The notes under the pieces are model-generated. The model saw only the letters and a program-made list of their open reading frames with translations, did no database searches and had not been told where the DNA came from. A program made the position numbers and the translations under genes. Below are positions 53,649 to 62,547 of a stretch of 64,000 nucleotides of DNA, piece after piece (the first letter of the stretch is position 1; each line of letters starts with the position of its first letter). This DNA is from Leptospira biflexa serovar Patoc strain 'Patoc 1 (Paris)' (GTDB taxonomy: Bacteria > Spirochaetota > Leptospiria > Leptospirales > Leptospiraceae). The stretch covers positions 1,691,501 to 1,755,500 of the forward strand of contig NC_010602.1 in assembly GCF_000017685.1 (NCBI RefSeq), given 5' to 3'.

Positions 53649-54563
53649 ATGAATCTAATCCTTCAAAGAATCCAATCGAGTCAGTTTTTGACATTGATTC
53701 CGGTCGTTTTATTATTTTCCTTTTCTTTGGCGTATCTCTTAAAATTGGTCCTCCTACTTCTTTTTTCTACAGAAACAGGAATGAATGTGGGAAGCCAAGT
53801 CCGCCCCAAACAAACAAGACAAGAAGTCATTTTGGCTGTGAGTACATATGAGGACATTGTCACAGGCAATCTCATCCGCGGACAGGTGTATGATCCCAAT
53901 GACGCGACCAAACGTGGGGCCGACGGTTCCCCACTTGATCCTGAAATTGGCCAAGACAATGGAGACGATGACCAAATGCTTGTGACGGGTACTTTGTCTG
54001 GCCACTGGTCCTTTGCCCGGGTCACCATCAGAGAAAAACAAAACAATGACTCTGAAGAATACGGAGTGGGAGAAATGGTGGGTGGCTACAAAGTCCAATC
54101 CATTGAACAACATTACGTGGTCTTAAAAAAAGGGGGCTTAAGCCTTCGAGTCAATATTGGTGAAACCCCGGCCCAGGCCAAAGAGCGGATCCGACCAAAA
54201 GATGCAGAAGCAGTCTCCAATTTAGGTCCTTCCAGCCAAACCATCCAAAAAGTCCTTTCCCGGGAAGACGTGAATCGGAAATTAAAAGACCCGAATACAA
54301 TCTACAAAAATGCAAGGTTTGGCCCTCATTTAGTAGACGGAAAGATCGAGGGTTACAAAATCTATCAAGTGGCAAAAGACCATGTCTTTTATTCTCTCGG
54401 AGCACGTGGTGGTGATATCATCAAACGTGTGAATGGAATGCCACTCAATGAAACAGAGAAAATGTTGGAAATTTGGGGTTCGATCAAACAGGCTCCGAAA
54501 ATTACAGTGGATTTAGAACGACAAGGCAAAATTATCACATATGAATTTATCATTCGGAATTAA
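53649..54563 (+). CDS. gspC: Type II secretion protein GspC-like
   Basis: A 304-residue bitopic inner-membrane protein with an N-terminal helix ([15 protein letters not shown]), a periplasmic homology region ([23 protein letters not shown]) and a C-terminal PDZ domain ([22 protein letters not shown]). GspC connects the inner-membrane platform to the secretin. GGGGAG at 53641-53646 sets the ATG at 53649; the GTG at 53640 overlaps that site. It opens the gsp operon, and gspD begins after one base. Confidence 0.9.
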   Translation: MNLILQRIQSSQFLTLIPVVLLFSFSLAYLLKLVLLLLFSTETGMNVGSQVRPKQTRQEVILAVSTYEDIVTGNLIRGQVYDPNDATKRGADGSPLDPEIGQDNGDDDQMLVTGTLSGHWSFARVTIREKQNNDSEEYGVGEMVGGYKVQSIEQHYVVLKKGGLSLRVNIGETPAQAKERIRPKDAEAVSNLGPSSQTIQKVLSREDVNRKLKDPNTIYKNARFGPHLVDGKIEGYKIYQVAKDHVFYSLGARGGDIIKRVNGMPLNETEKMLEIWGSIKQAPKITVDLERQGKIITYEFIIRN

Positions 54564-54564
54564 A

Positions 54565-56328
54565 ATGAGAAATCGACTTCCCTCAGTTGTACTTTGTATT
54601 TGCCTTTACTTAATTGTAACCCCCAACTTTTCACAAGAGAAAGGGAAACCGAAAGCAAAAACCTCACAAGAACCAGCTAGTTTCACTGCGGATTGGAGGG
54701 ATACAGAACTCAAAGACTTCCTTATGGGAATGAGTGCCATCATCAAAAAAAATATTCTGATCGATGATGCGGTGAAAGGCAAAAAGATCACAATCATTTC
54801 TCAAAAACGAGTTCGGATTGAAGATGCCTTTGGATTTATGAAGTCGGTTTTGGAAACCCAAGGGTTTGGACTCATCGAAGAAAATGACCTCATTAAAGTT
54901 GTCAAAATCAAAGACGCACTCGCTAAGTCACAAATTGTTCGGATCGGAAAGGATCCAGTCTCTGATTCGGAAGTTGCCTTAAACAAAACTATCACTCAGA
55001 TTGTTCCACTAGAGTTTTCGAATGCCATTGAACTTGAGCCCATCTTGAAACGTGTCACGTCTCCCGATACCGATATCATCATTCCTAAAAACCAAAACAC
55101 ATTGATTTTTTCTGGTTCCACAGCAGATATCAACAAATTACTCAAGTTAGTTGATAATTTGGATGTAAGAGCAGATGGACCCGGGTCCATTTCTTCGGCT
55201 GGTGACATCCATATTTATACTTTGGAATACAATGAAGCAGAAAAACTCGCAGCCATCCTTGTGAAATTGGATATGCCTGATGCGCCTGTCGCTCCGACGA
55301 CTCAAGGTGCACCTGGTGAAGCGGGGGCTGATGGAAAACCTGCCCCTCCACCACAGCCAACTGCCCAAGCACCCAAGGTTCCAGGCAAACAAGATAAAAT
55401 CAAAGCAGTGGCCCATAAAGAATCGAATTCACTCATTGTAACAGCCACGCCACAAGAATGGGAAGAAATTAAAAAAATCATCAAAATTCTAGATACACCG
55501 AGAAAACAGGTGTTACTCGAAGTTCTCATTGTGGAGCTTAGTTCGACTGATTTAAATGATTTTGGTATCGATTGGCGTTACCAAGAGCTTGCCTATGGAC
55601 AGTTTAACACAGGTCTTGCGGCACAAGGGGGAGTGATCGATAAAAATGGTCGTCCTACCAATGTGAACACACTATCTGGTTTTTCACTTGGATTCATCCG
55701 CCGTGGTGGGCAACAAATCATTGGTATTTTGAATGCAAACTCTACCAATGAAAACTTCAATGTATTGTCGGCTCCGCAAATTTTGACCTTGGACAACCAA
55801 GAGGCAGAAATCAATGTGGGTCAAGACGTTCCCGTTCGTACCCAAAATCGAAATGCGGGTCTTGGTGGAGACAACGCGGTAACGGTAGCCAACTTTGAAT
55901 ACCGTCCAACAGGGATTAAACTAAAGTTTACCCCACATATCAATAAAAACAACCGCATCACTCTCGATTTGTACCAAGAAATCAAAAACGTCGCGGGGAT
56001 TTCATCGGAAGCCACTGGTGGAAACCCAACGTTTAATAAACGTGATATCAAAACAACCATCGTTGTGGATAATATCCAAACCATTGTGATAGGAGGACTC
56101 CTCTCCAATGACAAACAAAAGAAAGTGCAAAAGATCCCCATTTTAGGGGAGATTCCCCTCCTTGGGACTTTGTTTCGTCGTACCACAAACCAAAATCGCA
56201 AAACCAATTTGATGGTGTTTTTAACACCGCACATTCTGGACGATCGGGATAAATCGGATCGAATGACCATCCAAAAGAAAAATGAACAAGAAAGGATGGT
56301 GGATGAACGAGAAAAGAAACTGAGATGA
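54565..56328 (+). CDS. gspD: Type II secretion secretin GspD
   Basis: About 587 residues. A signal peptide ([17 protein letters not shown]) precedes N0 and N1-N3 domains ([35 protein letters not shown]) and a secretin core ending in [17 protein letters not shown] and [18 protein letters not shown] text ([16 protein letters not shown]). It forms the outer-membrane channel. A Pro/Gly/Ala-rich linker of about 40 residues lies between N domains (approximately 239-277). I chose ATG 54565 over 54541, which would sit inside gspC and lacks a ribosome-binding site. gspE overlaps its end by four bases. Confidence 0.95.
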   Translation: MRNRLPSVVLCICLYLIVTPNFSQEKGKPKAKTSQEPASFTADWRDTELKDFLMGMSAIIKKNILIDDAVKGKKITIISQKRVRIEDAFGFMKSVLETQGFGLIEENDLIKVVKIKDALAKSQIVRIGKDPVSDSEVALNKTITQIVPLEFSNAIELEPILKRVTSPDTDIIIPKNQNTLIFSGSTADINKLLKLVDNLDVRADGPGSISSAGDIHIYTLEYNEAEKLAAILVKLDMPDAPVAPTTQGAPGEAGADGKPAPPPQPTAQAPKVPGKQDKIKAVAHKESNSLIVTATPQEWEEIKKIIKILDTPRKQVLLEVLIVELSSTDLNDFGIDWRYQELAYGQFNTGLAAQGGVIDKNGRPTNVNTLSGFSLGFIRRGGQQIIGILNANSTNENFNVLSAPQILTLDNQEAEINVGQDVPVRTQNRNAGLGGDNAVTVANFEYRPTGIKLKFTPHINKNNRITLDLYQEIKNVAGISSEATGGNPTFNKRDIKTTIVVDNIQTIVIGGLLSNDKQKKVQKIPILGEIPLLGTLFRRTTNQNRKTNLMVFLTPHILDDRDKSDRMTIQKKNEQERMVDEREKKLR

Positions 56329-58001
56329 GAAAAAGTTTAGGGCAGATTCTTTTAGAAGATGGAATCCTTACCATTAAGGATTTAGAGGATATTTCCAAAC
56401 AACAGGAAAAAACAAATCTTCCACTCACTCATATCATCCAAAAAAAAGGACTCGCATCCGAAACAGACATTTTAAAGGCACTGGCAAAACTCCATAGAAT
56501 GGAATTTTACGACAAACTTGAGTTTGTTGCCAGTGATGAGATCTTTAGTAAGATCCCTTTGAAACTAGTCCAACGTTCCAAAATTGTTCCCTTCCTAGTC
56601 AAAGGAAAAAAAGTTTTTGTCGCCACAAGTGATCCAACGGACCTCCATCCGATGGATGATATGCGATCCTTCTTAAAAGGATACGAAATTCAATTTGTTC
56701 TCGCAACCGAGAACGAAATCATGCGCATCGTCCATTCTCAGTTTGATAAAACAACTGCAGAAGCAAAAGAAATGATGGATGAGATGGATGGAAGTTTCGG
56801 AGATCTCTCCGATGCCTTCGAATCCGACGCACTCGATCTCTCTAACGAAGCACCCATCATCAAGATGGTGAATGTGATTTTATCCCAGGCTGTGTCCGAG
56901 CGCGCTTCCGATATCCACATCGAACCATTTGAAAAATCTGTCATCGTTCGGTATCGTGTGGACGGTGTGTTACAAAAAGTTTTAAATCCACCTAAGTCCT
57001 ATTTGGCGGGAATTTCCACTCGTATTAAAATTATGTCGAATCTCAATATTGCGGAAAATAGGCTCCCGCAAGATGGTAGAATTAAACTAAGATTAGCTGG
57101 TAAAGACGTGGATGTCAGGGTTTCCATCATCCCATGCCAATTCGGCGAACGAATTGTAATGAGGATTTTGAATAAAACGGACCAAAAGTATTCCATTGAT
57201 ACGATGGGTTTTAACCCTCAAATCTTAAAAGAATTCAAAGAACTCATTTATAAACCATACGGAATCATACTTGTGACGGGTCCTACGGGATCTGGTAAAT
57301 CAACCACTCTCTATTCTGCTTTATCTGAGATCAATACAGAAGAACGAAATATCATCACCTGTGAAGATCCAGTGGAATACCAAATGGATGGAATTTCCCA
57401 AATGCAGATGAACGATAAAATTGGACTTACATTTGCAGCAGGACTTCGTTCCATTTTACGACAAGATCCGGACGTAGTAATGGTGGGGGAGATCCGGGAT
57501 GAGGAAACAGCAAGGATTGCCATCCAAGCTTCCCTAACAGGTCACTTGGTATTTTCAACCTTACACACCAATGACGCATCCTCAGCAGTGACAAGGCTTG
57601 TGGATATGGGTATTGAACCATATCTCATCACGAGTTCTGTATTAGGTTTTATGGCACAAAGGCTTGTTCGTGTGATTTGTAAGGATTGTAAAACTTCCTA
57701 CAAACCAACTGACAAAGATTTGGCGGGACTTGGAATCCAAAGAAAAGAACTAAAAAATGGGGTTTTGTACCGCGGGAAAGGTTGTAGCTCTTGTCTCAAT
57801 TCAGGTTACAAGGGACGAACTGGTCTATACGAACTCCTTACCATGAACGATGAAATCAAACGCGCTATTTTACAAGGTGCCGATGCCAATCGCATCAAAG
57901 AACTTGCCGTTAAAAATGGACTATCTGTCCTTCAAGAATATGGTAAGTACAAAGTGATCGAGGGAGTGACAACTCCTGAAGAAGTCCTTCGGGTATCTTA
58001 A
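56325..58001 (+). CDS. gspE: Type II secretion ATPase GspE
   Basis: A 558-residue assembly ATPase with an N-terminal MshEN/GspE-N domain ([18 protein letters not shown]), Walker [11 protein letters not shown] near 319-327, Asp box and Walker [17 protein letters not shown], His box [13 protein letters not shown], and a zinc motif of two CXXC pairs (CKDC, CSSC). It powers pseudopilus growth in the cytoplasm. Length is normal. The C-terminal zinc site is intact. Confidence 0.96.
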   Translation: MRKSLGQILLEDGILTIKDLEDISKQQEKTNLPLTHIIQKKGLASETDILKALAKLHRMEFYDKLEFVASDEIFSKIPLKLVQRSKIVPFLVKGKKVFVATSDPTDLHPMDDMRSFLKGYEIQFVLATENEIMRIVHSQFDKTTAEAKEMMDEMDGSFGDLSDAFESDALDLSNEAPIIKMVNVILSQAVSERASDIHIEPFEKSVIVRYRVDGVLQKVLNPPKSYLAGISTRIKIMSNLNIAENRLPQDGRIKLRLAGKDVDVRVSIIPCQFGERIVMRILNKTDQKYSIDTMGFNPQILKEFKELIYKPYGIILVTGPTGSGKSTTLYSALSEINTEERNIITCEDPVEYQMDGISQMQMNDKIGLTFAAGLRSILRQDPDVVMVGEIRDEETARIAIQASLTGHLVFSTLHTNDASSAVTRLVDMGIEPYLITSSVLGFMAQRLVRVICKDCKTSYKPTDKDLAGLGIQRKELKNGVLYRGKGCSSCLNSGYKGRTGLYELLTMNDEIKRAILQGADANRIKELAVKNGLSVLQEYGKYKVIEGVTTPEEVLRVS

Positions 58002-58005
58002 GTTT

Positions 58006-59232
58006 ATGCCACTTTATACCTACGTTGCCTTTAATAAAAAGGGAAAAGAAGAAAAAAACATCATTGATGCTGTGAATTTGCAAGCAGCACGGAACAAACT
58101 AAAAGCGAAAGGTTTATACGTAAGATCCATTCAAGAAGATAGAGAAAAAGAAGAAAGGGAATTGTTTCCTTTTTTATCAAAACTTTTGTATCGAATTCCA
58201 AGAAAGGATGTTGGTCTTTTTTGTAAACAATTAGGGACTCTCATTGGAGCTGGAATCCCACTGGATAAGTGTTTACTTTCCATCATTGACCAAGTGGAGA
58301 ATATTTACTTCAAAAAAGTTCTGATTGAAATGCGGGCAGACATTACAGAAGGAATGAGTCTTTCTGAATCCATGAAAAAACACAAAACTGTGTTTCCCGA
58401 CCAATACCCAAGTTTGATATCCGTCGGTGAATCGACAGGAAATTACGAAAACACCTTGCACCGGTTAGCGGAGCTGGAAGAAAAATCATCGGAACTAAAA
58501 TCAAAGGTGCAGGTGGCAATGATTTACCCCATGATTATGGGTTTATTGTCTCTTGGTGTATCCATCTTTTTACTTGTGGTGGTGATCCCACAAATTGAAC
58601 AGTTGTTTGCATCCTTTGATGCCAAACTCCCACTCCTCACACGAGCTGTGATTTTTTTGTCCTATGTTCTCACCAATTATTGGTATTTTATTTTGGCATT
58701 CATCGCTGGTAGTTTTTTAAGTTTTTTGAAATGGAAAAGTTCAGAGGATGGAAAAAAAGTTTGGGATACATTTTTACTAAGACTCCCTGTGATCGGGACA
58801 TTACTTCGTAAAATTTTAGTTTCCAATTTTGCAAGAAACCTGTCCATTTTACTTCTGAACCGTGTGCCTCTCATTGTTTCATTAAATATTGTTTCGGATG
58901 TTGTGGGACATACGGTTTTTAAGGAAGAGATTGATGCAGCGATCATCAAAATCAAGGAAGGGGGAAAACTTTCCGACTCCTTACAAGGAAGCCAAGTCCT
59001 TCCGCAGATGGTCCTTGGGATGCTCAGTGCCGGGGAAGCCTCCGATAAAGTCCCAGAAATGATGAATAAACTCTCAGAAATCTACGAATCTGAGGTGGAT
59101 ACAGCAATAAAATCTTTGACCCAATCATTAGAACCTATGATGATCATAGTAATGGGTGGAATTATTTTTACCATTATGGCGGCAATTATGACGCCAATGT
59201 ACAAACTAACTCAAGAAATCCAGGGGATGTAG
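58006..59232 (+). CDS. gspF: Type II secretion inner-membrane protein GspF
   Basis: A 408-residue platform protein with two GspF domains and three membrane helices (MIYPMIMGLLSLGVSIFLLVVV, YWYFILAFIAGSFLSFL, MIIVMGGIIFTIMAAIMTP), cited in short parts. Motifs such as PRKDVGLFCKQLGTLIGAGIPL and GESTGNYENTLHRLA are typical. It lies between gspE and gspG and begins four bases after the gspE stop. Confidence 0.95.
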   Translation: MPLYTYVAFNKKGKEEKNIIDAVNLQAARNKLKAKGLYVRSIQEDREKEERELFPFLSKLLYRIPRKDVGLFCKQLGTLIGAGIPLDKCLLSIIDQVENIYFKKVLIEMRADITEGMSLSESMKKHKTVFPDQYPSLISVGESTGNYENTLHRLAELEEKSSELKSKVQVAMIYPMIMGLLSLGVSIFLLVVVIPQIEQLFASFDAKLPLLTRAVIFLSYVLTNYWYFILAFIAGSFLSFLKWKSSEDGKKVWDTFLLRLPVIGTLLRKILVSNFARNLSILLLNRVPLIVSLNIVSDVVGHTVFKEEIDAAIIKIKEGGKLSDSLQGSQVLPQMVLGMLSAGEASDKVPEMMNKLSEIYESEVDTAIKSLTQSLEPMMIIVMGGIIFTIMAAIMTPMYKLTQEIQGM

Positions 59233-59237
59233 AGTTC

Positions 59238-59699
59238 ATGAAAATCAAAGGAAACAACAGAAAGATCCGTGAGGGATTAACTCTAATTGAGATTACTGTC
59301 GTGATGCTCATTTTAGGATCACTTATGGCCATTCTTTACTCGAGTATTGGAAACCGAGGAGAAGGGGAAAAAAAATTGAAACTGAAAAATGACAGTGCCG
59401 TTTTAAAAACCGCATTGGAACGATATTTGGAAGTTTATGATAAATATCCATCAGAAGAACAAGGTTTACAAGCGTTGATTGAAAAGCCGGACGATGACAA
59501 AATCGGTGATGATTATGAACCAATCATTCGCGAAAAGGCAGTTTTAAAAGACCCATGGAAAACACCGTATGTGTTAAAGTTTGAAGGAGCGGTTCCTCAA
59601 ATTTATACTTTAGGTGAAGATAAAAAAGAAGGTGGAGACGGAAAAAATAAAGATTTTAATATCCTATCTCCTGATGATTACCCAGCCGCTTTCCGTTAA
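59238..59699 (+). CDS. gspG: Major pseudopilin GspG
   Basis: A 153-residue prepilin. The class III signal is REG followed by LTLIEITVVMLILGSL with the conserved Glu5. The C-terminus has the GspG-type GLQALIEKP, DPWKTPYVLK and the calcium-loop-like GEDKKEGGDGKNKDF. It is the main pseudopilus subunit. Cleavage would follow Gly before Leu. The gspH start lies within its last 26 bases. Confidence 0.94.
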   Translation: MKIKGNNRKIREGLTLIEITVVMLILGSLMAILYSSIGNRGEGEKKLKLKNDSAVLKTALERYLEVYDKYPSEEQGLQALIEKPDDDKIGDDYEPIIREKAVLKDPWKTPYVLKFEGAVPQIYTLGEDKKEGGDGKNKDFNILSPDDYPAAFR

Positions 59700-60306
59700 A
59701 AAACGATTTCCGTTTAGGAAAAGAAAATTTCGCGACGGTCTCACTCTCATTGAGATCGTCGTTGTGATTTCTATCTTAGGACTTCTCATGGTGATTGTGG
59801 GAGGTTCGCTTCGAAACCTCATCATCCCTTCCACCGAAGATATCTCTGTCAAATTACAAGAATCCTTTAAGTTTGGTTATAACAAAGCCCAACTCACAAA
59901 CCAAGCTGTTCTCTTTGTTTATGATTTTGAAAAAAGGGAATACCAGTTTTTTTTACTGAAACGAGAAGAAGGGGGACTCGAGGAAGAACCGATTTTAAAA
60001 AAGGTTACCCTTCCGTTTTATTCCAAAATTACAAGCGTACGGGACTTAGGTGGGAAACCAAGGAATGAAGGTAAAATTCGAATTATCTTCACTCCTCAAG
60101 GCACAACAACGGATATGTTTTTGTATGTTGGTTCCGATACGGAAATCAAACGGACCATTCAAATTTATCGTTATGGTGGGAAAATTAAAATCCACAAATT
60201 CGAATTTTTTCCAGAGCCAGAAACAAATTCAATCCAAAAGATTTCTTACGGATTGGATGAACGAGATGAACAAATTGACCCCAATGCAAAAACACAACCT
60301 CGTTAA
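59674..60306 (+). CDS. gspH: Minor pseudopilin GspH-like
   Basis: A 210-residue prepilin with a leader of about 20 residues (RKRKFRDG) followed by LTLIEIVVVISILGLL, the N-methylation signature. The periplasmic part has QESFKFGYNKAQLTNQAVL, where GspH/FimT proteins keep a similar segment. The ATG at 59674 is more likely than an earlier GTG at 59614 deep inside gspG. Its assignment as GspH rests on position after gspG and on size. Confidence 0.87.
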   Translation: MITQPLSVKKRFPFRKRKFRDGLTLIEIVVVISILGLLMVIVGGSLRNLIIPSTEDISVKLQESFKFGYNKAQLTNQAVLFVYDFEKREYQFFLLKREEGGLEEEPILKKVTLPFYSKITSVRDLGGKPRNEGKIRIIFTPQGTTTDMFLYVGSDTEIKRTIQIYRYGGKIKIHKFEFFPEPETNSIQKISYGLDERDEQIDPNAKTQPR

Positions 60307-60811
60307 TCCCAAAAGGTCAGCCTTCACATTATTTGAAGTCACAATTGCGATGGCTATGGCCGCGATGGTCATGACCTATACCTATTCGATGATCGCTGAG
60401 GGAATCTCTTACCAAAAAAAAGCTGTTTTACTTTCCAATGCGGTTCACTTGGCAAAAATCAAAATGGCCCAAGTGGACTCCTCTACTACGATGCAAACGG
60501 ATACATCACGCGGATCCATTGATGCGTTTCCTGGATATACATTTGAAACAGAAATCAAAGAAGAGGAAATGGATCTACTCAAACTGGCTGGTGGTCCCAA
60601 TGCAGAAGAACTACGTAAAAAAGCACCGAAAGATATGTTAGGTGACAAGGATGTGGGACTCAGTGACTTAATGAAAAAAAGGGGACAGAAAAAAAGTTTT
60701 GAAACTGGGGGAGTTCTAAAGGTATTCCGGGTGAAAGTGTCCATTTTTTATATGGATGGGAATAAAAAAGAAACCTATACTGTTGAAACTTTCCGGAGTA
60801 CGAAATACTAA
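60266..60811 (+). CDS. gspI: Minor pseudopilin GspI-like
   Basis: A 181-residue prepilin, read from ATG 60266 (60257 is equally possible), overlapping gspH by about 40 bases. The signal is KRSA followed by FTLFEVTIAMAMAAM, with Glu5. The residue before the cut would be Ala, not Gly. The periplasmic part is charged and includes LRKKAPKDMLGDKDVGLSDL. The order G-H-I-J-K supports GspI. Confidence 0.85.
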   Translation: MNKLTPMQKHNLVNPKRSAFTLFEVTIAMAMAAMVMTYTYSMIAEGISYQKKAVLLSNAVHLAKIKMAQVDSSTTMQTDTSRGSIDAFPGYTFETEIKEEEMDLLKLAGGPNAEELRKKAPKDMLGDKDVGLSDLMKKRGQKKSFETGGVLKVFRVKVSIFYMDGNKKETYTVETFRSTKY

Positions 60812-61482
60812 TGAAAGTTTGGTCTCGCACATCTCACTTTCTTAAAAGCTTGAAAGTTCGAAAAGGGTTTACCTTAGTTGAAATTTCGATTGTTGTGATG
60901 ATTATGGCGGTTATCTTTACTGGCATTTTTTCTGTTTTTTATACTGCCAATAAAATCTCTAAAAAAGGTGCTTCGAACAAAGGTGCCAACAGGAAAGATA
61001 TTTTATATGCAATGGAAAATATCCGCGGGACACTATCTCGTACTTATTTTATCGATAACCAAAAACGAATTTTATTTGTAGGAAAACAAGAGGGAGTGAC
61101 TGGGTCAAGGAATGACAGGATTGTATTTGCGACGTCCAATCCCAATTCCGAAGAAGAGGGACAAGCCTCTGTAAGAGAAGTATCTTTTTATTTACGAAAA
61201 ATGCCTAACCCTAAAATGGATGGTTTATCCTATCTGATCCGCCGAGAAGATGAAATGATTGATACATTTCCCACCCAAGGTGGCGTTGAACACGTATTAC
61301 TCGAAAATGTAAAAAGTTTTCAAATGAAATTTTCTGAAAGGGGAGATAAATGGGTCGATGATTGGAACTCTCGGACCACAAAAAAAATCCCACGTCTGAT
61401 TCGGTTTGAAATTATATCTTTAGTAGGGAGTGCCTTTGTTAAATATGAATCGCTTGCGCATCCGGTCATTCTTTACAAATAA
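60811..61482 (+). CDS. gspJ: Minor pseudopilin GspJ-like
   Basis: A 223-residue prepilin with leader KVRKG and helix FTLVEISIVVMIMAVIF. It shares one base with the gspI stop. The GspJ type is supported by NIRGTLSRTYFIDNQKRILFVGK and by its place before gspK. It would join the pseudopilus tip complex. Confidence 0.87.
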   Translation: MKVWSRTSHFLKSLKVRKGFTLVEISIVVMIMAVIFTGIFSVFYTANKISKKGASNKGANRKDILYAMENIRGTLSRTYFIDNQKRILFVGKQEGVTGSRNDRIVFATSNPNSEEEGQASVREVSFYLRKMPNPKMDGLSYLIRREDEMIDTFPTQGGVEHVLLENVKSFQMKFSERGDKWVDDWNSRTTKKIPRLIRFEIISLVGSAFVKYESLAHPVILYK

Positions 61483-62545
61483 ACAATTCAAAAAAGGATT
61501 TATGGTCTATCTCCTCGTGATGGCGATAGGAACTGCATCCCTTTTTACTGCGTCCAAATTTTTTGAGGATGCGGCAACTGAATACCGCGTAGCAAGGGCA
61601 CAAGCAGATGGTTTTCGGGCCCATATGTTGGCTAAGGCTGGATTTATGGGTGCCGTTGGTGCTCTAAAAAAAATCCCAGAAGAGGTATTGTACCAATCAG
61701 GCCTCGCGATGGATCCACCTCCCATCCCCCTCGGAGGTGGTGTGATCTATTATACCATGAGTCCTGAAGATGGTAAAATCAATATCAATTCGCTTGTGAA
61801 AATTTATGATGACCAACCGAACCAAAGGACAATTGAAATGGTCACGAGATTATTTTATCAATTTGGGCTCAAACGTGAGATGATCTTTCCGATTTTGGAT
61901 TGGATCGATGAAAACCATCAGGAAACGGGTGGTGGTGCGGAGCAGTATTATTACAATCGTTTGACTCCTCCCAGAAAAATCAAAAATGCACCTTTTTACT
62001 CCCTTTCAGAACTTTTGAACGTAAAGGGATTTGATCGGGCGACGGTGTATGAGAGTTTAAAACCCAAAGATTACGACAAAAATAATTCAAAAGACTTTAT
62101 GACAGAAGAGGAAAGGGCGCTACGTTCCGATAAAGATTATGTGCTCTCCAATAATATCACCGCCTATTTGCCCGCGGGGGATTCCTATGATGACCGAATC
62201 AATATCAATACAGCACCTTATTTTGTCCTCATTTCCCTTTCCGATTTTATGACCAAACAAGCCGCCATGAAAATTTTGAAACTCAAGTTGCAGAAAGGAG
62301 GCTATATTAAAGAATTGAAAGATCTGGAGACAGAACCGGAGTTCCAAGTGAAAACCACAGGAGACCTAACCTTATATAAGGAATTGGCTGGAGAAGGAAC
62401 TGATGTTTCTGGTGGTCGGATCAAAACAAAAGGTGAAGTTTACAAAATAACGGGAGTAGGGATCATTAAGGATAAAGTGGTTCGTAAGGTAACAGGTTTA
62501 TTTGATCTTACCAACAACCAGATGTTATACTACACAGAAGATTAA
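61445..62545 (+). CDS. gspK: Type II secretion protein GspK-like
   Basis: About 366 residues. The N-terminus has a prepilin-like KKG followed by FMVYLLVMAIGTASLFTASKF without a Glu5, as is usual in GspK. Later segments GKININSLV, ILDWIDENHQ, FYSLSELLNVKGFD and RININTAPYFVLISLS match the helical GspK domains and SAM-like fold. A TTG at 61436 has a better-spaced AGGGAG than the ATG at 61445, so the start is uncertain by three codons. It caps the pseudopilus tip. Confidence 0.88.
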   Translation: MNRLRIRSFFTNKQFKKGFMVYLLVMAIGTASLFTASKFFEDAATEYRVARAQADGFRAHMLAKAGFMGAVGALKKIPEEVLYQSGLAMDPPPIPLGGGVIYYTMSPEDGKININSLVKIYDDQPNQRTIEMVTRLFYQFGLKREMIFPILDWIDENHQETGGGAEQYYYNRLTPPRKIKNAPFYSLSELLNVKGFDRATVYESLKPKDYDKNNSKDFMTEEERALRSDKDYVLSNNITAYLPAGDSYDDRININTAPYFVLISLSDFMTKQAAMKILKLKLQKGGYIKELKDLETEPEFQVKTTGDLTLYKELAGEGTDVSGGRIKTKGEVYKITGVGIIKDKVVRKVTGLFDLTNNQMLYYTED

Positions 62546-62547
62546 TT

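Noticed and set aside
55142..56428. Minus-strand frames opposite gspD and gspE
   Set aside because: Low-quality composition and opposite conserved secretion genes; no ribosome-binding sites.
59614..59673. GTG 59614 as the gspH start
   Set aside because: It would add 20 residues coded inside gspG before a leader that already has a normal length from ATG 59674.
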